From contig NZ_JAMLIX010000001.1 in NCBI RefSeq assembly GCF_023953965.1, positions 1 to 64,000 on the forward strand: DNA of 64,000 bases, given 5' to 3'. This DNA is from Bosea sp. (in: a-proteobacteria). Its GTDB lineage: Bacteria; Pseudomonadota; Alphaproteobacteria; Rhizobiales; Beijerinckiaceae. Shown here piece by piece: positions 18,369 through 26,342 of the stretch. The notes under the pieces are model-generated. The model saw nothing but the letters and a program-made list of their open reading frames with translations, was not told the origin of the DNA and did not search any database. A program made the position numbers and the translations under genes. Within the stretch, counting starts at the first letter, position 1, and every line of letters begins with the position of its first letter.

Positions 18369-19625
18369 ATGATCCGAAACAACGCCCAAGCCCCGCTCCA
18401 CCCGGCCACCGACGCGGCGCTGCTGCTCAGGCGCATCGGCTTCGGCACGCTGGCGCTCGTCCTGCCGCTGGCGGCGCTGGTGTCGCGCCGGGCCGCCGTC
18501 GTGCTGGTGCCGATCGGCGTCGCGCTGCTGATCATCGCGATGCTGATCGAGGAGCCGCGCAAATTCGTCGCGACGCTACGCGACCTCGTGCTGAGCCGCC
18601 CCGGCGTGATCCTGATCGGCCTGATCGGCTGGGCCTTCCTGTCGCTGGTCTGGAGCCCCTTCCCGGTCACCGCCGCCGAGAAGGCCGGCAACCTGATGCT
18701 GGCGGTCGTGCTCGGCTTCGTCGGCCTGTCGGCGCTGCCCGAGCGGATGCGCTCGTCGAACCTCAACCTCGTCGCGCTCGGCACCGGCAGCGCCGGCCTC
18801 TTCGCGCTCGGGCTGATCGCGGTTTCGGCGCTGCGCCATGCCGAGACGGTGCCGGGCGCCGTCGAGCGCGGCGTCTCGATCATCCTGATCATGGCCTGGC
18901 CGGCGCTGGCCTGGCTGCTCTCGCGCGAGCGGGGCCTGAGCGCGCTCGGCCTCGCCCTCGTCGTCACGCTGCTCGCGCTGACGCGGTTCGAGGACGGGGA
19001 AACGCTGGCGATGATCTTCGGGGCGGCCGCCTTCGGCGCCGTCACCGTCAACCCGAGGCGCGCGACGCGGGTGATCGCGACGATCGTCGCCGGGCTGATG
19101 CTGTTCGCGCCGGTCCTGCCCTTCCTGCTGGCGCCGCTCGTGCAGGTGCTGCCCGACAGCGCCGACGGCTTCGCGCAGATGCTGTCGATCTGGGCCGACG
19201 TGATCCGGCAATCGCCGGTCGAGCTGATCACCGGCCACGGCCTCGATACCGTGGTGCGCGGGCAGATGAGCGGAACCCTGCCGCAGCCCGCCCCGGCGAC
19301 GCTGCTGTTCGAGACCTGGTACGAGCTCGGGCTGGTGGGCGCAGCGGCCGGCGCTGCCTGCCTCTATTTCGCGATCCGTGCCGCCGGGCGCATGACCGGG
19401 GCGCTCGCGGCCGGCGGCGTCGCCGCCTTCACCACCGCCTTCGCGCTCAGCGTCTTCGGCTTCGCGCCGCTCTTGCCGTGGTGGCTGATGACGCTCACCG
19501 CCGTGATGCTGCTCTTCGGCGCCGTCGCGCGCGGCCAGTACCGGACCGACCGCCCCGCCGTGCCGCTGCCGGCGCGCCCGGTCGGCCAGACGCGGCCCAA
19601 GGCCGCAAGGCCGCCCGTCGGCTAG
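18369..19625 (+). CDS. O-antigen ligase/polymerase-like membrane protein
   Basis: The ATG at 18369 (MIRNNAQAPLHPATDAALLL) gives 418 aa with about ten hydrophobic segments. A large periplasmic-type loop (FAQMLSIWADVIRQSPVELITGHGLDTVVRGQMSG...LFETWYELGLVGAAAGAACLYF) matches the Wzy_C/O-antigen-ligase pattern: the GHGLDT loop, then a conserved Glu before the next helix. Such proteins join or polymerise cell-surface glycans. No other polysaccharide genes adjoin it, so whether it is WaaL-like, Wzy-like or for another glycan is open. Confidence 0.75.
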   Translation: MIRNNAQAPLHPATDAALLLRRIGFGTLALVLPLAALVSRRAAVVLVPIGVALLIIAMLIEEPRKFVATLRDLVLSRPGVILIGLIGWAFLSLVWSPFPVTAAEKAGNLMLAVVLGFVGLSALPERMRSSNLNLVALGTGSAGLFALGLIAVSALRHAETVPGAVERGVSIILIMAWPALAWLLSRERGLSALGLALVVTLLALTRFEDGETLAMIFGAAAFGAVTVNPRRATRVIATIVAGLMLFAPVLPFLLAPLVQVLPDSADGFAQMLSIWADVIRQSPVELITGHGLDTVVRGQMSGTLPQPAPATLLFETWYELGLVGAAAGAACLYFAIRAAGRMTGALAAGGVAAFTTAFALSVFGFAPLLPWWLMTLTAVMLLFGAVARGQYRTDRPAVPLPARPVGQTRPKAARPPVG

Positions 19626-19651
19626 ACCGGCAGCGGTTCCGGCACGCCGGC

Positions 19652-20098
19652 TCAGCGGCTGTCGCGGGCCAGCCGCGCATAATGGCTGTACCTGGAAGCG
19701 GAGGCGCGGCGGCTGCGCCCGTGGCCATGCCAGGAAATCTCGAGCTCTCCGACATCGGCGTGGACGAGGCCGTTGGAATAGGTGCCGACGCCACCGACGC
19801 CCGCGAGCGAACGCGCCGCGGCCGCAGCCTTGCGCGGCGAGGTGGCGAGCGGCCGGAAATCGATCGCACGGCCGAGATAATGCTGCGACCGGCGGGCATG
19901 ACGGCCGCCGCAGGTCGAGGTGATCTCGACGGGGCCGATCTTCGCGACGAGTTCGGAAAGCACCGTCACCGTGTCGGGCTTCAGGCAGCGCAGCCCCTTG
20001 ACCTGCGGCTGGAAGGAAACCTTGTCGGAGAGGCCATCGGCCGAGGCGGCCGCAGGCAAGAGCAAGGGCACGAACGCAAGCAACATCGATCGACGCAT
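19652..20098 (-). CDS. YcbK-type M15 peptidase (secreted D,D-/L,D-carboxypeptidase fold)
   Basis: This 148-aa protein has a signal peptide (MRRSMLLAFVPLLLPAAASA). The compact M15A domain carries zinc ligands H73 and D80 in RRSQHYLGRAIDFR (SxHxxGxAxD motif) and H113 in NGLVHADVG. These proteins act on peptidoglycan peptides in the periplasm; some are envelope-remodelling enzymes of unknown specificity. The basic tail (HGHGRSRRASASRYSHY) is unusual. It is divergent from the M20 gene across an AT-rich 315-bp spacer. Confidence 0.85.
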   Translation of the reverse strand: MRRSMLLAFVPLLLPAAASADGLSDKVSFQPQVKGLRCLKPDTVTVLSELVAKIGPVEITSTCGGRHARRSQHYLGRAIDFRPLATSPRKAAAAARSLAGVGGVGTYSNGLVHADVGELEISWHGHGRSRRASASRYSHYARLARDSR

Positions 20099-20413
20099 GA
20101 CTGACCAAACGATAAGATGGAATGGATGTAAGACAATCCTGAAGATACGCAGGATCGTAACGAAGCGGCGGCTTCGCTATTGACCGTAAAAGGCAAAATC
20201 AAGGCTAAGTTAATTTTTTAGTATTTTCCATGATTCAACATGCTTATCGGAAAGCATCCGGAAGTCCTTTTTTTCTTTCGCGCGCTCCCGCCATGCCTCC
20301 CAGGCCCGGCACCCGCGTGCGTCCGGCTTGGACAGGCGGTGCAAAGCTGCGCTAGCCTGTCGCGACGGCACCCGTTTCCCGCGCGGTCGCCCCATGCCAT
20401 CCCAGAGGATACG
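20099..20413. other. 315-bp AT-rich divergent spacer
   Basis: This spacer lies between the M15 peptidase (minus) and the M20 amidohydrolase (plus). About 20105-20285 is strikingly AT-rich for this genome (for example TTAATTTTTTAGTATTTTCC and a T-tract at 20268-20279), with one small hairpin (ATGCTT/AAGCAT, 20240-20257). It probably holds promoters for both genes. I see no gene, and the open frame through 20240 is just an upstream extension of the M20 frame. Confidence 0.6.
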
Positions 20414-21586
20414 ATGCCCAAGACCGAGATCATCGCGGCGCTCACTCCCGAAATCACCGCGATCCGCCGCGACATCCATCGCCATCCCGAGCTGATGTAC
20501 GAGGAGCACAGGACCGCCGGGCTCGTCGCCGGGAAGCTCGAGGAATGGGGCGTCGACGAGGTGGTGACGGGCCTCGGCCAAACCGGCGTCGTCGGCATCA
20601 TCAGGGGCAGGCAGCAGAATTCCGGCCGGGTCATCGCGCTCAGGGCCGACATGGACGCGCTGCCGATCCAGGAGGAGACCAATCTCGAGCATCGTTCGAC
20701 CGCGCCGGGCAAGATGCACGCCTGCGGCCATGACGGGCATACCGCGATGCTACTCGGCGCAGCCCGCTACCTGACCCAGACCCGCGACTTCGACGGCACC
20801 GCCGTGCTGATCTTCCAGCCGGCCGAGGAAGGCGGCGCCGGCGCCAAGGCGATGATCGACGACGGGCTGATCAGCCGCTTCGGCATCCAGGAAATCTACG
20901 GCATGCACAACAAGCCGGGCGTGGCGATCGGCAAGTTCGAGATCCGCAAGGGGCCGGCCATGGCGGCGGCCGACCGCATCCACATCAAGATCGAGGGGCT
21001 GGGCGGGCACGCGGCGGCGCCGCACCGCGTCAACGATCCGATCGTCGCCTCCTGCGCGCTGGTCACGGCGCTGCAGACGGTCGCCTCGCGCAATGCCGAT
21101 CCGCTGGAGTCGGTCGTCGTCTCGGTGACCGCGCTCAATGCCGGGGAGGCCTTCAACGTCATTCCCCAGAGCGCCGAGATCAAGGGCACGGTGCGCTCGC
21201 TGACGCCTGAGACGCGCGCGCTGGCGCAGAAGCGCATCACCGAGATCGTCGAGGGGGTGATGAAGGCGTTCGGGATGAAATACGAGATGGAATACCGTCT
21301 CGGCTATCCGGTCACCTTCAACCATGCCGGCCAGACCGATTTCGTCACCAGCGTGACCAAGGAAGCCTTCGGCTCGGATGCGATCGAGACCGAGGTGCCG
21401 CCGACCATGGGCTCGGAGGATTTCTCCTATATGCTGGAGGAGCGCCCCGGCGCCTTCATCAATATCGGCAACGGCGATTCGGCGGGCCTGCACAACCCGG
21501 CCTACGAGTTCAACGACGCGGCTATCCCCGTCGGCGTGAACTACTGGGCGAGCCTGATCGAGATCGCCATGCCGCAGCGGGGCTGA
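20414..21586 (+). CDS. M20 family amidohydrolase (hippurate hydrolase/aminoacylase type)
   Basis: The ATG at 20414 has AGAGGA seven bases upstream and gives 390 aa. M20D features are IRRDIHRHPELMYEEHRTAGLVA, ALRADMDALPIQEET, the metal site MHACGHDGHTAMLLGAA, QPAEEGGAGAKAMIDDG, the lid-domain GLGGHAAAPHRVNDPI, and the C-terminal MGSEDFSYMLEERPGAF. The enzyme hydrolyses N-acylated amino acids or related amides in the cytosol; the acyl group is unknown. The following FAD oxidoreductase starts 10 bp after its stop, so they form an operon. Confidence 0.9.
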   Translation: MPKTEIIAALTPEITAIRRDIHRHPELMYEEHRTAGLVAGKLEEWGVDEVVTGLGQTGVVGIIRGRQQNSGRVIALRADMDALPIQEETNLEHRSTAPGKMHACGHDGHTAMLLGAARYLTQTRDFDGTAVLIFQPAEEGGAGAKAMIDDGLISRFGIQEIYGMHNKPGVAIGKFEIRKGPAMAAADRIHIKIEGLGGHAAAPHRVNDPIVASCALVTALQTVASRNADPLESVVVSVTALNAGEAFNVIPQSAEIKGTVRSLTPETRALAQKRITEIVEGVMKAFGMKYEMEYRLGYPVTFNHAGQTDFVTSVTKEAFGSDAIETEVPPTMGSEDFSYMLEERPGAFINIGNGDSAGLHNPAYEFNDAAIPVGVNYWASLIEIAMPQRG

Positions 21587-21596
21587 TGGCGGGCCG

Positions 21597-22700
21597 ATGA
21601 GCGATATCGACTGTTTGGTGATCGGGGCCGGCGTCGTCGGCCTCGCGGTTGCCCGCGGGCTCGCGCTCGCCGGGCGCGAGGTCGTCGTCGTCGAGGCGGC
21701 CGAGGGCATCGGCACCCAGACCTCGGCACGCAACTCCGAGGTCATCCATGCCGGGATCTACTATGCGCCGGGCTCGCTGAAGGCGCGTCTGTGCGTCGCC
21801 GGCCGCGCAATGCTCTACCGCTACCTCGCCGAGCGCGGCCTGCCGCACAAGGCCTGCGGCAAGCTGATCGTCGCCACCTCCGAAAGCCAGAAGCCGGCGC
21901 TGGAGACGATCATGGCGCGCGCGCAAGCCTCGGGCGTCGAGACGCTGCGCTGGCTTGCGGGCGCCGAGGCCAGGGCGATGGAGCCGGAAGTCCGCTGCGA
22001 GCTCGCCCTGCTCTCGCCCGAGACCGGCGTGGTCGACAGCCACGCGCTGATGCTCTCGCTTCTCGGCGAGTGCGAGGCGGCGGGCGGCTCGCTCGCGCTC
22101 AACACGCCGATCACCGGCTGGCGGCGCGAGGCGGAAGGCTTCAGCGTCGATTTCGGCGGCGCCGATCCGGCGACCTACAGCGTGCGCAGCGTGGTCAACG
22201 CGGCCGGCCATGGCGCGCCGAAGCTGCTCGGCAGTCTCGAAGGCTTCCCGGCGCAGCATGTGCCGGTGCAGCATTACGCCAAGGGCAATTACTTCGCGCT
22301 GACAGGCCGGCAGCCTTTCAGCCGCCTGGTCTATCCGGTGCCGGAGGCGGCGGGCCTCGGCATCCACGCCACGATCGACATGGGCGGGCGGGTCAAGTTC
22401 GGCCCGGACGTCGAGTGGGTCGGCCACGACCAGGACCTCGTGGTCGATCCGGCGCGGGCGGAGAAGTTCTATGCGGCGGTCCGCACCTATTGGCCGGCGC
22501 TGCCGGACGGGGCGCTGGTCGCTGACTACGCCGGCATCCGGCCGAAGCTGCACGGACCGGGCGAGCCGATGCCGGATTTCCGCGTCGACGGGCCCGCGCT
22601 CCATGGCGTGCCGGGGCTGGTCAACCTGCTCGGCATCGAAAGCCCGGGGCTAACCAGCGCGCTCGCGATCGCCGAGATGGTGCGCGAGAAGCTAGGCTGA
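21597..22700 (+). CDS. FAD-dependent oxidoreductase of the DAO family (L-2-hydroxyglutarate oxidase-like)
   Basis: This 367-aa protein starts with the dinucleotide-binding fold CLVIGAGVVGLAVARGLALAGREVVVVEAAEGIGTQTSARNSEVIHAGIYY. The last part is characteristic of the LhgO/YgaF subgroup of D-amino-acid-oxidase-like enzymes, as are YRYLAERGLPHKACGKLIVA and LVNLLGIESPGLTSALAIAEMV. It probably oxidises an L-2-hydroxy acid or a related compound. It is cotranscribed with the M20 amidohydrolase, which hints at an amide-degradation pathway. The substrate is not proven. Confidence 0.87.
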   Translation: MSDIDCLVIGAGVVGLAVARGLALAGREVVVVEAAEGIGTQTSARNSEVIHAGIYYAPGSLKARLCVAGRAMLYRYLAERGLPHKACGKLIVATSESQKPALETIMARAQASGVETLRWLAGAEARAMEPEVRCELALLSPETGVVDSHALMLSLLGECEAAGGSLALNTPITGWRREAEGFSVDFGGADPATYSVRSVVNAAGHGAPKLLGSLEGFPAQHVPVQHYAKGNYFALTGRQPFSRLVYPVPEAAGLGIHATIDMGGRVKFGPDVEWVGHDQDLVVDPARAEKFYAAVRTYWPALPDGALVADYAGIRPKLHGPGEPMPDFRVDGPALHGVPGLVNLLGIESPGLTSALAIAEMVREKLG

Positions 22701-22719
22701 CTTTGCGCGGAAACACACC

Positions 22720-22746
22720 GTCATCCCGGGTCAAGCCCGGGATGAC
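22720..22746. repeat. dispersed palindromic element, copy 2
   Basis: GTCATCCCGGG / CCCGGGATGAC (11-bp perfect arms, 5-bp loop) lies between the convergent FAD oxidoreductase and eda genes. It is one base different in each arm from copies 1, 3 and 4. It is a likely bidirectional terminator hairpin. Confidence 0.8.
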
Positions 22747-22761
22747 CCGCTCGCGCGCGCC

Positions 22762-23406
22762 TCAGCCTCGCGCCTTGGCGAAGGCTTCCTTCGCCTCGCG
22801 GGCGAGCGTGGTGATCCGCCCCCAGTCACCGGCGGCGATCGCATCGGGCGGGACCAGCCAGGACCCGCCGACGCAGATCACCTGCGGGAGGCTGAGATAA
22901 TCGTCGAGATTCTTCAGGCCGACGCCGCCGGTCGGACAGAAGCTCATCTGCGGGAACGGGCCGGAGAGCGCCTTCAGCGCCGGCGGGCCGCCGGCCTGCT
23001 CGGCCGGGAAGAATTTCGCGACGATGCGCCCGGCGGCAACGGCGCGCATGCAGTCGGACGCGGTCGCGACGCCCGGCAACCAGGGCAGGCCCGCCTTGCG
23101 CAAAGCCTCGTCGACGCTCTCGCTGAAGCCCGGGCTGACCACGACCTGCGCACCGGCATCCCTGACCTGCGGAACCTGGGACGGCGTTACCACCGTGCCG
23201 GCGACGGCCAGCGCCTTCGGCACGGATTTCGCGATGGCCGCGAGCGCCGCCAGCGCCGCCGGGCGGCGCAGCGTGACCTCGACCACATCGATGCCGCCGG
23301 CGACCAGCGCATGGGCGAGATCGGCGGCCCGCGAGGCATCCTCGATCACGACCACGGGGATCACGCCGCAGCTTTTCAGCCAGGCAATCGCGGCAGTCTC
23401 GTCCAT
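22762..23406 (-). CDS. eda: 2-keto-3-deoxy-6-phosphogluconate aldolase
   Basis: This 214-aa class I aldolase cleaves KDPG to pyruvate and glyceraldehyde-3-phosphate, the last Entner-Doudoroff step. The catalytic glutamate is E43 with R47 (VVEVTLRRPAAL), the Schiff-base lysine is K131 in GRIVAKFFPAEQAGG, and the phosphate loop reads FCPTGGVGLKNLDDYLSLPQV. It is 39 bp downstream of pgl and closes the zwf-pgl-eda operon. The dehydratase gene edd is not in the window. Confidence 0.93.
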   Translation of the reverse strand: MDETAAIAWLKSCGVIPVVVIEDASRAADLAHALVAGGIDVVEVTLRRPAALAALAAIAKSVPKALAVAGTVVTPSQVPQVRDAGAQVVVSPGFSESVDEALRKAGLPWLPGVATASDCMRAVAAGRIVAKFFPAEQAGGPPALKALSGPFPQMSFCPTGGVGLKNLDDYLSLPQVICVGGSWLVPPDAIAAGDWGRITTLAREAKEAFAKARG

Positions 23407-23445
23407 GGCCTCGTCCTTCGACCGATCCGGGCGGGAAGTCCGGCT

Positions 23446-24132
23446 CTACTCCTTCGCCCAGTAGACGTCGAGCCCTCGCGCGCTCCCGAGCAGCAGATCG
23501 ACCGGCAGCGGCTGCGACAGGCGCTCCGGCGCGGCCCGGAGCACCGCCTCCTTGGCGGCCCCGGCGACGAGCAGGCTCGCCCAGCCGGCCCCGAGCAGGC
23601 GGGCGGGAGAGAGCGAGAGCCGCGGCGGCAGGCCCGGCGGACGGGCGACGACGATGCCGCTGTCGGGCACCGCCGCGAAGGTCGCCTCGGCGCCCGGAAA
23701 CAGCGAGGCGATGTGCCCGTCCGCACCCATGCCACCGACCAGCAGGTCGAGCGGCGGCAGCTCGGCGAGCTTCGCGCCGATGAGCGCGGCGGCGGCCTCG
23801 ATGTCGCTGCCATGGCCGTGGAAGGAGAGGAAGCCGGCCCGCCCCCCGGCGAGCGGCGCAAAAGCGGCCCGGATCATCCGCTCGTTCGAGGCCGGATCAT
23901 CGGCCGCCACGAAGCGCTCGTCGGTCGGCAGGAGCGTCACCCGCTCCCAGGGCAGCTGATGGCGCCCGAGCGCGGCGAGGAAGCCGGCCGGCGTCGTGCC
24001 GCCGGGCACGGCGAGAAGCGCGCTGCCCTGCCCCGCCAGCAGATCCTTCAGCCGCACCGAGACCGCCTCCGCCAGCGCCTCGGAAGCATCGGCGAGCGTG
24101 GCGAAGCGATGCCAGGCGAGCGGGCCGGTCAT
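23446..24132 (-). CDS. pgl: 6-phosphogluconolactonase
   Basis: This 228-aa DevB-type lactonase has the signature motifs LAVPGGTTPAGFLAAL, VTLLPTDERFVAADDPASNERMIRAAF and LLVGGMGADGHIASLFPG. It hydrolyses 6-phosphogluconolactone made by Zwf. Its ATG overlaps the zwf stop by one base, so expression is coupled. Confidence 0.95.
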   Translation of the reverse strand: MTGPLAWHRFATLADASEALAEAVSVRLKDLLAGQGSALLAVPGGTTPAGFLAALGRHQLPWERVTLLPTDERFVAADDPASNERMIRAAFAPLAGGRAGFLSFHGHGSDIEAAAALIGAKLAELPPLDLLVGGMGADGHIASLFPGAEATFAAVPDSGIVVARPPGLPPRLSLSPARLLGAGWASLLVAGAAKEAVLRAAPERLSQPLPVDLLLGSARGLDVYWAKE

Positions 24133-25634
24133 CAGACCAGATCCGGATCGGCCCAGGAGCGGCCGTCGCGCTCGATCAGGCCGATCGCCTGCGACGGCCC
24201 CCAGGAGCCGGCGGCATAGCGATGCGGATGCGGATAATAATCCTGCCAGCCGGCGATGATCGGATCGACCCAGGCCCAGGCCTGCTCGACCTCGTCGCGA
24301 TGCATGAACAGCGTCTGGTCGCCGCGGATCACATCGGTCAGCAGGCGCTCATAGGCATCGGGCGTGCGCTCGTCGAAGGCGGTCGAATAGCGCAGGTCGA
24401 GCTGGCGCGGCACGATCTTGAGCCGGCCGGAGCCGGGCACCTTCATCATCAGCTGGAGCTGGACGCCGTCGTTCGGCTGGAGGCGGATGAACAGGCGGTT
24501 GGCGTCGAGCCGGTCGCCGCCGCCATTGCCGAAGATCGAATGCGGCACCGGCTTGAAGGTGACGGCGATCTCGGAATAGCGCTGCGCCATGCGCTTGCCC
24601 GTACGCAAATAGATCGGCACGCCGGCCCAGCGCCAGTTGTCGACCTCGCAGCGGATGGCGACGAAGGTCTCGGTCGTCGAGCCGTGGCCGAGCTCCTCGG
24701 CATAGCCGCGCACGCGCCCGCCGTCGATCTGGCCCGGCCCGTACTGGCCGCGCACGGTGTAGCGCTGGACGTCCGGCCCGACGATGGGACGCAGCGCCTT
24801 CAGGACCTTGATCTTCTCCTCGCGCACCGCCCCGGCCTCGAGCATGTTCGGCGGCTCGATGGCGAACAGGGTGAGGAGCTGCATGAGATGGTTCTGCACC
24901 ATGTCGCGCATATGGCCGGACTTGTCGTAATAGCCGGCGCGGCTCTCCAGCCCGACCGTCTCGGCGACCGTGATCTGGACATGGTCGATGTCGCGGCTCG
25001 ACCAGGAGCGCTCGAACAGCGTGTTGGCGAAGCGCAGGACCAGCAGGTTCTGCACCGTCTCCTTGCCGAGGTAATGGTCGATCCGGTAGGTGCGGCTTTC
25101 CGGCAGGATGCGCGCCACCGCATCGTTGATCGCGCGTGCCGAGGCGAGGTCGCGCCCGAGCGGCTTCTCCAGGATGACGCGCGAGGTCGGTGTCAGGATA
25201 TCGGCTCCGGCGAGGTTCTCGCAGATGGGGATGAAGAGGTCGGGCGGCGTCGAGAGATAGAAGGAGCGCACGCGCACGCTTTCGCCCAGCGCCTCTTTCA
25301 GCGCGCCGTAGGTTTCGGGCTTCAGCGCATCGAGCAGCACCATGGTCAGCCGGCGCAGGAAGGGCTCGACATCGCCTTGCGGGATGCCCTCTTCGCCCAG
25401 GCGCGAGGCGATCTGCTTCGGCAGCCCCTCGACATCCTCAGGCTTGCGGACGACGGCGAGGATGCGGCTCTCCTGCGGCAGGACGCCTTCGCGGCTGCGC
25501 TGGGCCAGCGCCGGAAAGAGCTTGCGCAAGGCGAGATCGCCGCCGGCGCCGAAGATCACCAGGTCGAAGGGCGGGACCGGCGTCCGCTCGGGGATGGTCT
25601 CGGGCCGAAGCGCGGTGTCGATGACGGCGTCCAT
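24132..25634 (-). CDS. zwf: glucose-6-phosphate 1-dehydrogenase
   Basis: This 500-aa enzyme oxidises glucose-6-phosphate with NAD(P). The nucleotide-binding stretch is VIFGAGGDLALRKLFPAL (28-42), EKPLG is at 156-160, and the substrate/catalytic motif RIDHYLGKETVQN lies at about 184-196 with H187. GGAG stands 10 bp before the ATG. It heads the zwf-pgl-eda operon, and a good sigma-70-type promoter precedes it. This oxidative route plus Eda feeds the Entner-Doudoroff pathway. Confidence 0.96.
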   Translation of the reverse strand: MDAVIDTALRPETIPERTPVPPFDLVIFGAGGDLALRKLFPALAQRSREGVLPQESRILAVVRKPEDVEGLPKQIASRLGEEGIPQGDVEPFLRRLTMVLLDALKPETYGALKEALGESVRVRSFYLSTPPDLFIPICENLAGADILTPTSRVILEKPLGRDLASARAINDAVARILPESRTYRIDHYLGKETVQNLLVLRFANTLFERSWSSRDIDHVQITVAETVGLESRAGYYDKSGHMRDMVQNHLMQLLTLFAIEPPNMLEAGAVREEKIKVLKALRPIVGPDVQRYTVRGQYGPGQIDGGRVRGYAEELGHGSTTETFVAIRCEVDNWRWAGVPIYLRTGKRMAQRYSEIAVTFKPVPHSIFGNGGGDRLDANRLFIRLQPNDGVQLQLMMKVPGSGRLKIVPRQLDLRYSTAFDERTPDAYERLLTDVIRGDQTLFMHRDEVEQAWAWVDPIIAGWQDYYPHPHRYAAGSWGPSQAIGLIERDGRSWADPDLV

Positions 25635-25666
25635 GGGCTCACAACTCCGTAAGCGGTGCCGGGTTC

Positions 25667-25695
25667 GCGATACTCGCGGAAGCTTTACGGTTCAA
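25667..25695 (-). promoter_or_regulatory. sigma-70-type promoter of zwf
   Basis: On the minus strand TTGAAC (25695-25690) and TATCGC (25672-25667) are 17 bp apart and lie 32 bp before the zwf ATG. No clear operator was recognised. Confidence 0.5.
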
Positions 25696-25703
25696 GCGCG
25701 AGC

Positions 25704-26267
25704 CTAGACAGGTTGCAGCCGGATGGCGAAGAGCTCGCCGCCGCTTTCGGCGTGCAAGGCGACGGTGGCGGGCGCCGGCAGGATCGCATTGTCCCCGGCC
25801 GCCAGCACCACCCCGTTCACCTGCCAGTTGCCACGGCGCGCCACCAGAACCAGGAGCCCGCGCCCGGCCGCGACCTCGCAGGGGCCGCCGCCGCCCAACC
25901 GTTCGACCTCGTGGCGCCAGGCCCGGCGCCGGCTCATCACGTTGAGGTCATCGATTCCGCCGTCGACCAGCACGCCCGTCACCGCCCGGTCGGCGGCGAA
26001 GAAGAACGGCGCGGCCGCGCGATCGAGCGCCACCGTCTCGCCGTCGCCGAAGGCGAGGCGGATGCCGTTGCCGGTCAGGACCGAGAGCGTCCGATCGATG
26101 CCGGGAAAGGACGAGAACGGGCCGTCCTGCCCGACATGGGCCATCGAGATGCGCCAGTCGAAATCGCTCAAGGGCGCGCCCTCGGGCGAAACCGCGATCT
26201 CGGTCGTGGTGCCGCCGCCGTTCTTCCACGGCATGACCTTGCAATCGGCGGCGCGGATGATGCGCAT
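25704..26267 (-). CDS. hutD: HutD family protein
   Basis: This 187-aa bicupin-like protein has the HutD signatures KVMPWKNGGGTTTEIAVSPEGA, FDWRISMAHVGQDGPFSSFPGIDRTLSVLTGNG and DDLNVMSRR. HutD is thought to sense or buffer histidine-pathway intermediates and set an upper limit on hut expression; it has no proven enzyme activity. It lies 75 bp after hutU, with a palindromic element in the gap, and ends the minus-strand hut operon. Confidence 0.92.
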   Translation of the reverse strand: MRIIRAADCKVMPWKNGGGTTTEIAVSPEGAPLSDFDWRISMAHVGQDGPFSSFPGIDRTLSVLTGNGIRLAFGDGETVALDRAAAPFFFAADRAVTGVLVDGGIDDLNVMSRRRAWRHEVERLGGGGPCEVAAGRGLLVLVARRGNWQVNGVVLAAGDNAILPAPATVALHAESGGELFAIRLQPV

Positions 26268-26298
26268 GGCGGCTTCCTTCAGGATGTGCTGCCCCCTT

Positions 26299-26337
26299 CG
26301 TCATTCCGGGTTCGCCCTTCGGGCGCCCGGAATGACG
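26299..26337. repeat. dispersed palindromic element, copy 3
   Basis: CGTCATTCCGGG / CCCGGAATGACG arms enclose a nested GCCC-TTC-GGGC hairpin. It sits between hutU and hutD on the same strand, where it could stabilise or attenuate the hut mRNA. It shares arms with copies 1, 2 and 4. Confidence 0.85.
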
Positions 26338-26342
26338 GATGA

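Noticed and set aside
20240..20413. Upstream extension of the M20 amidohydrolase frame
   Set aside because: The extension (FFFRALPPCLPGPAP...) is unlike the family, and the ATG at 20414 has a good ribosome-binding site.
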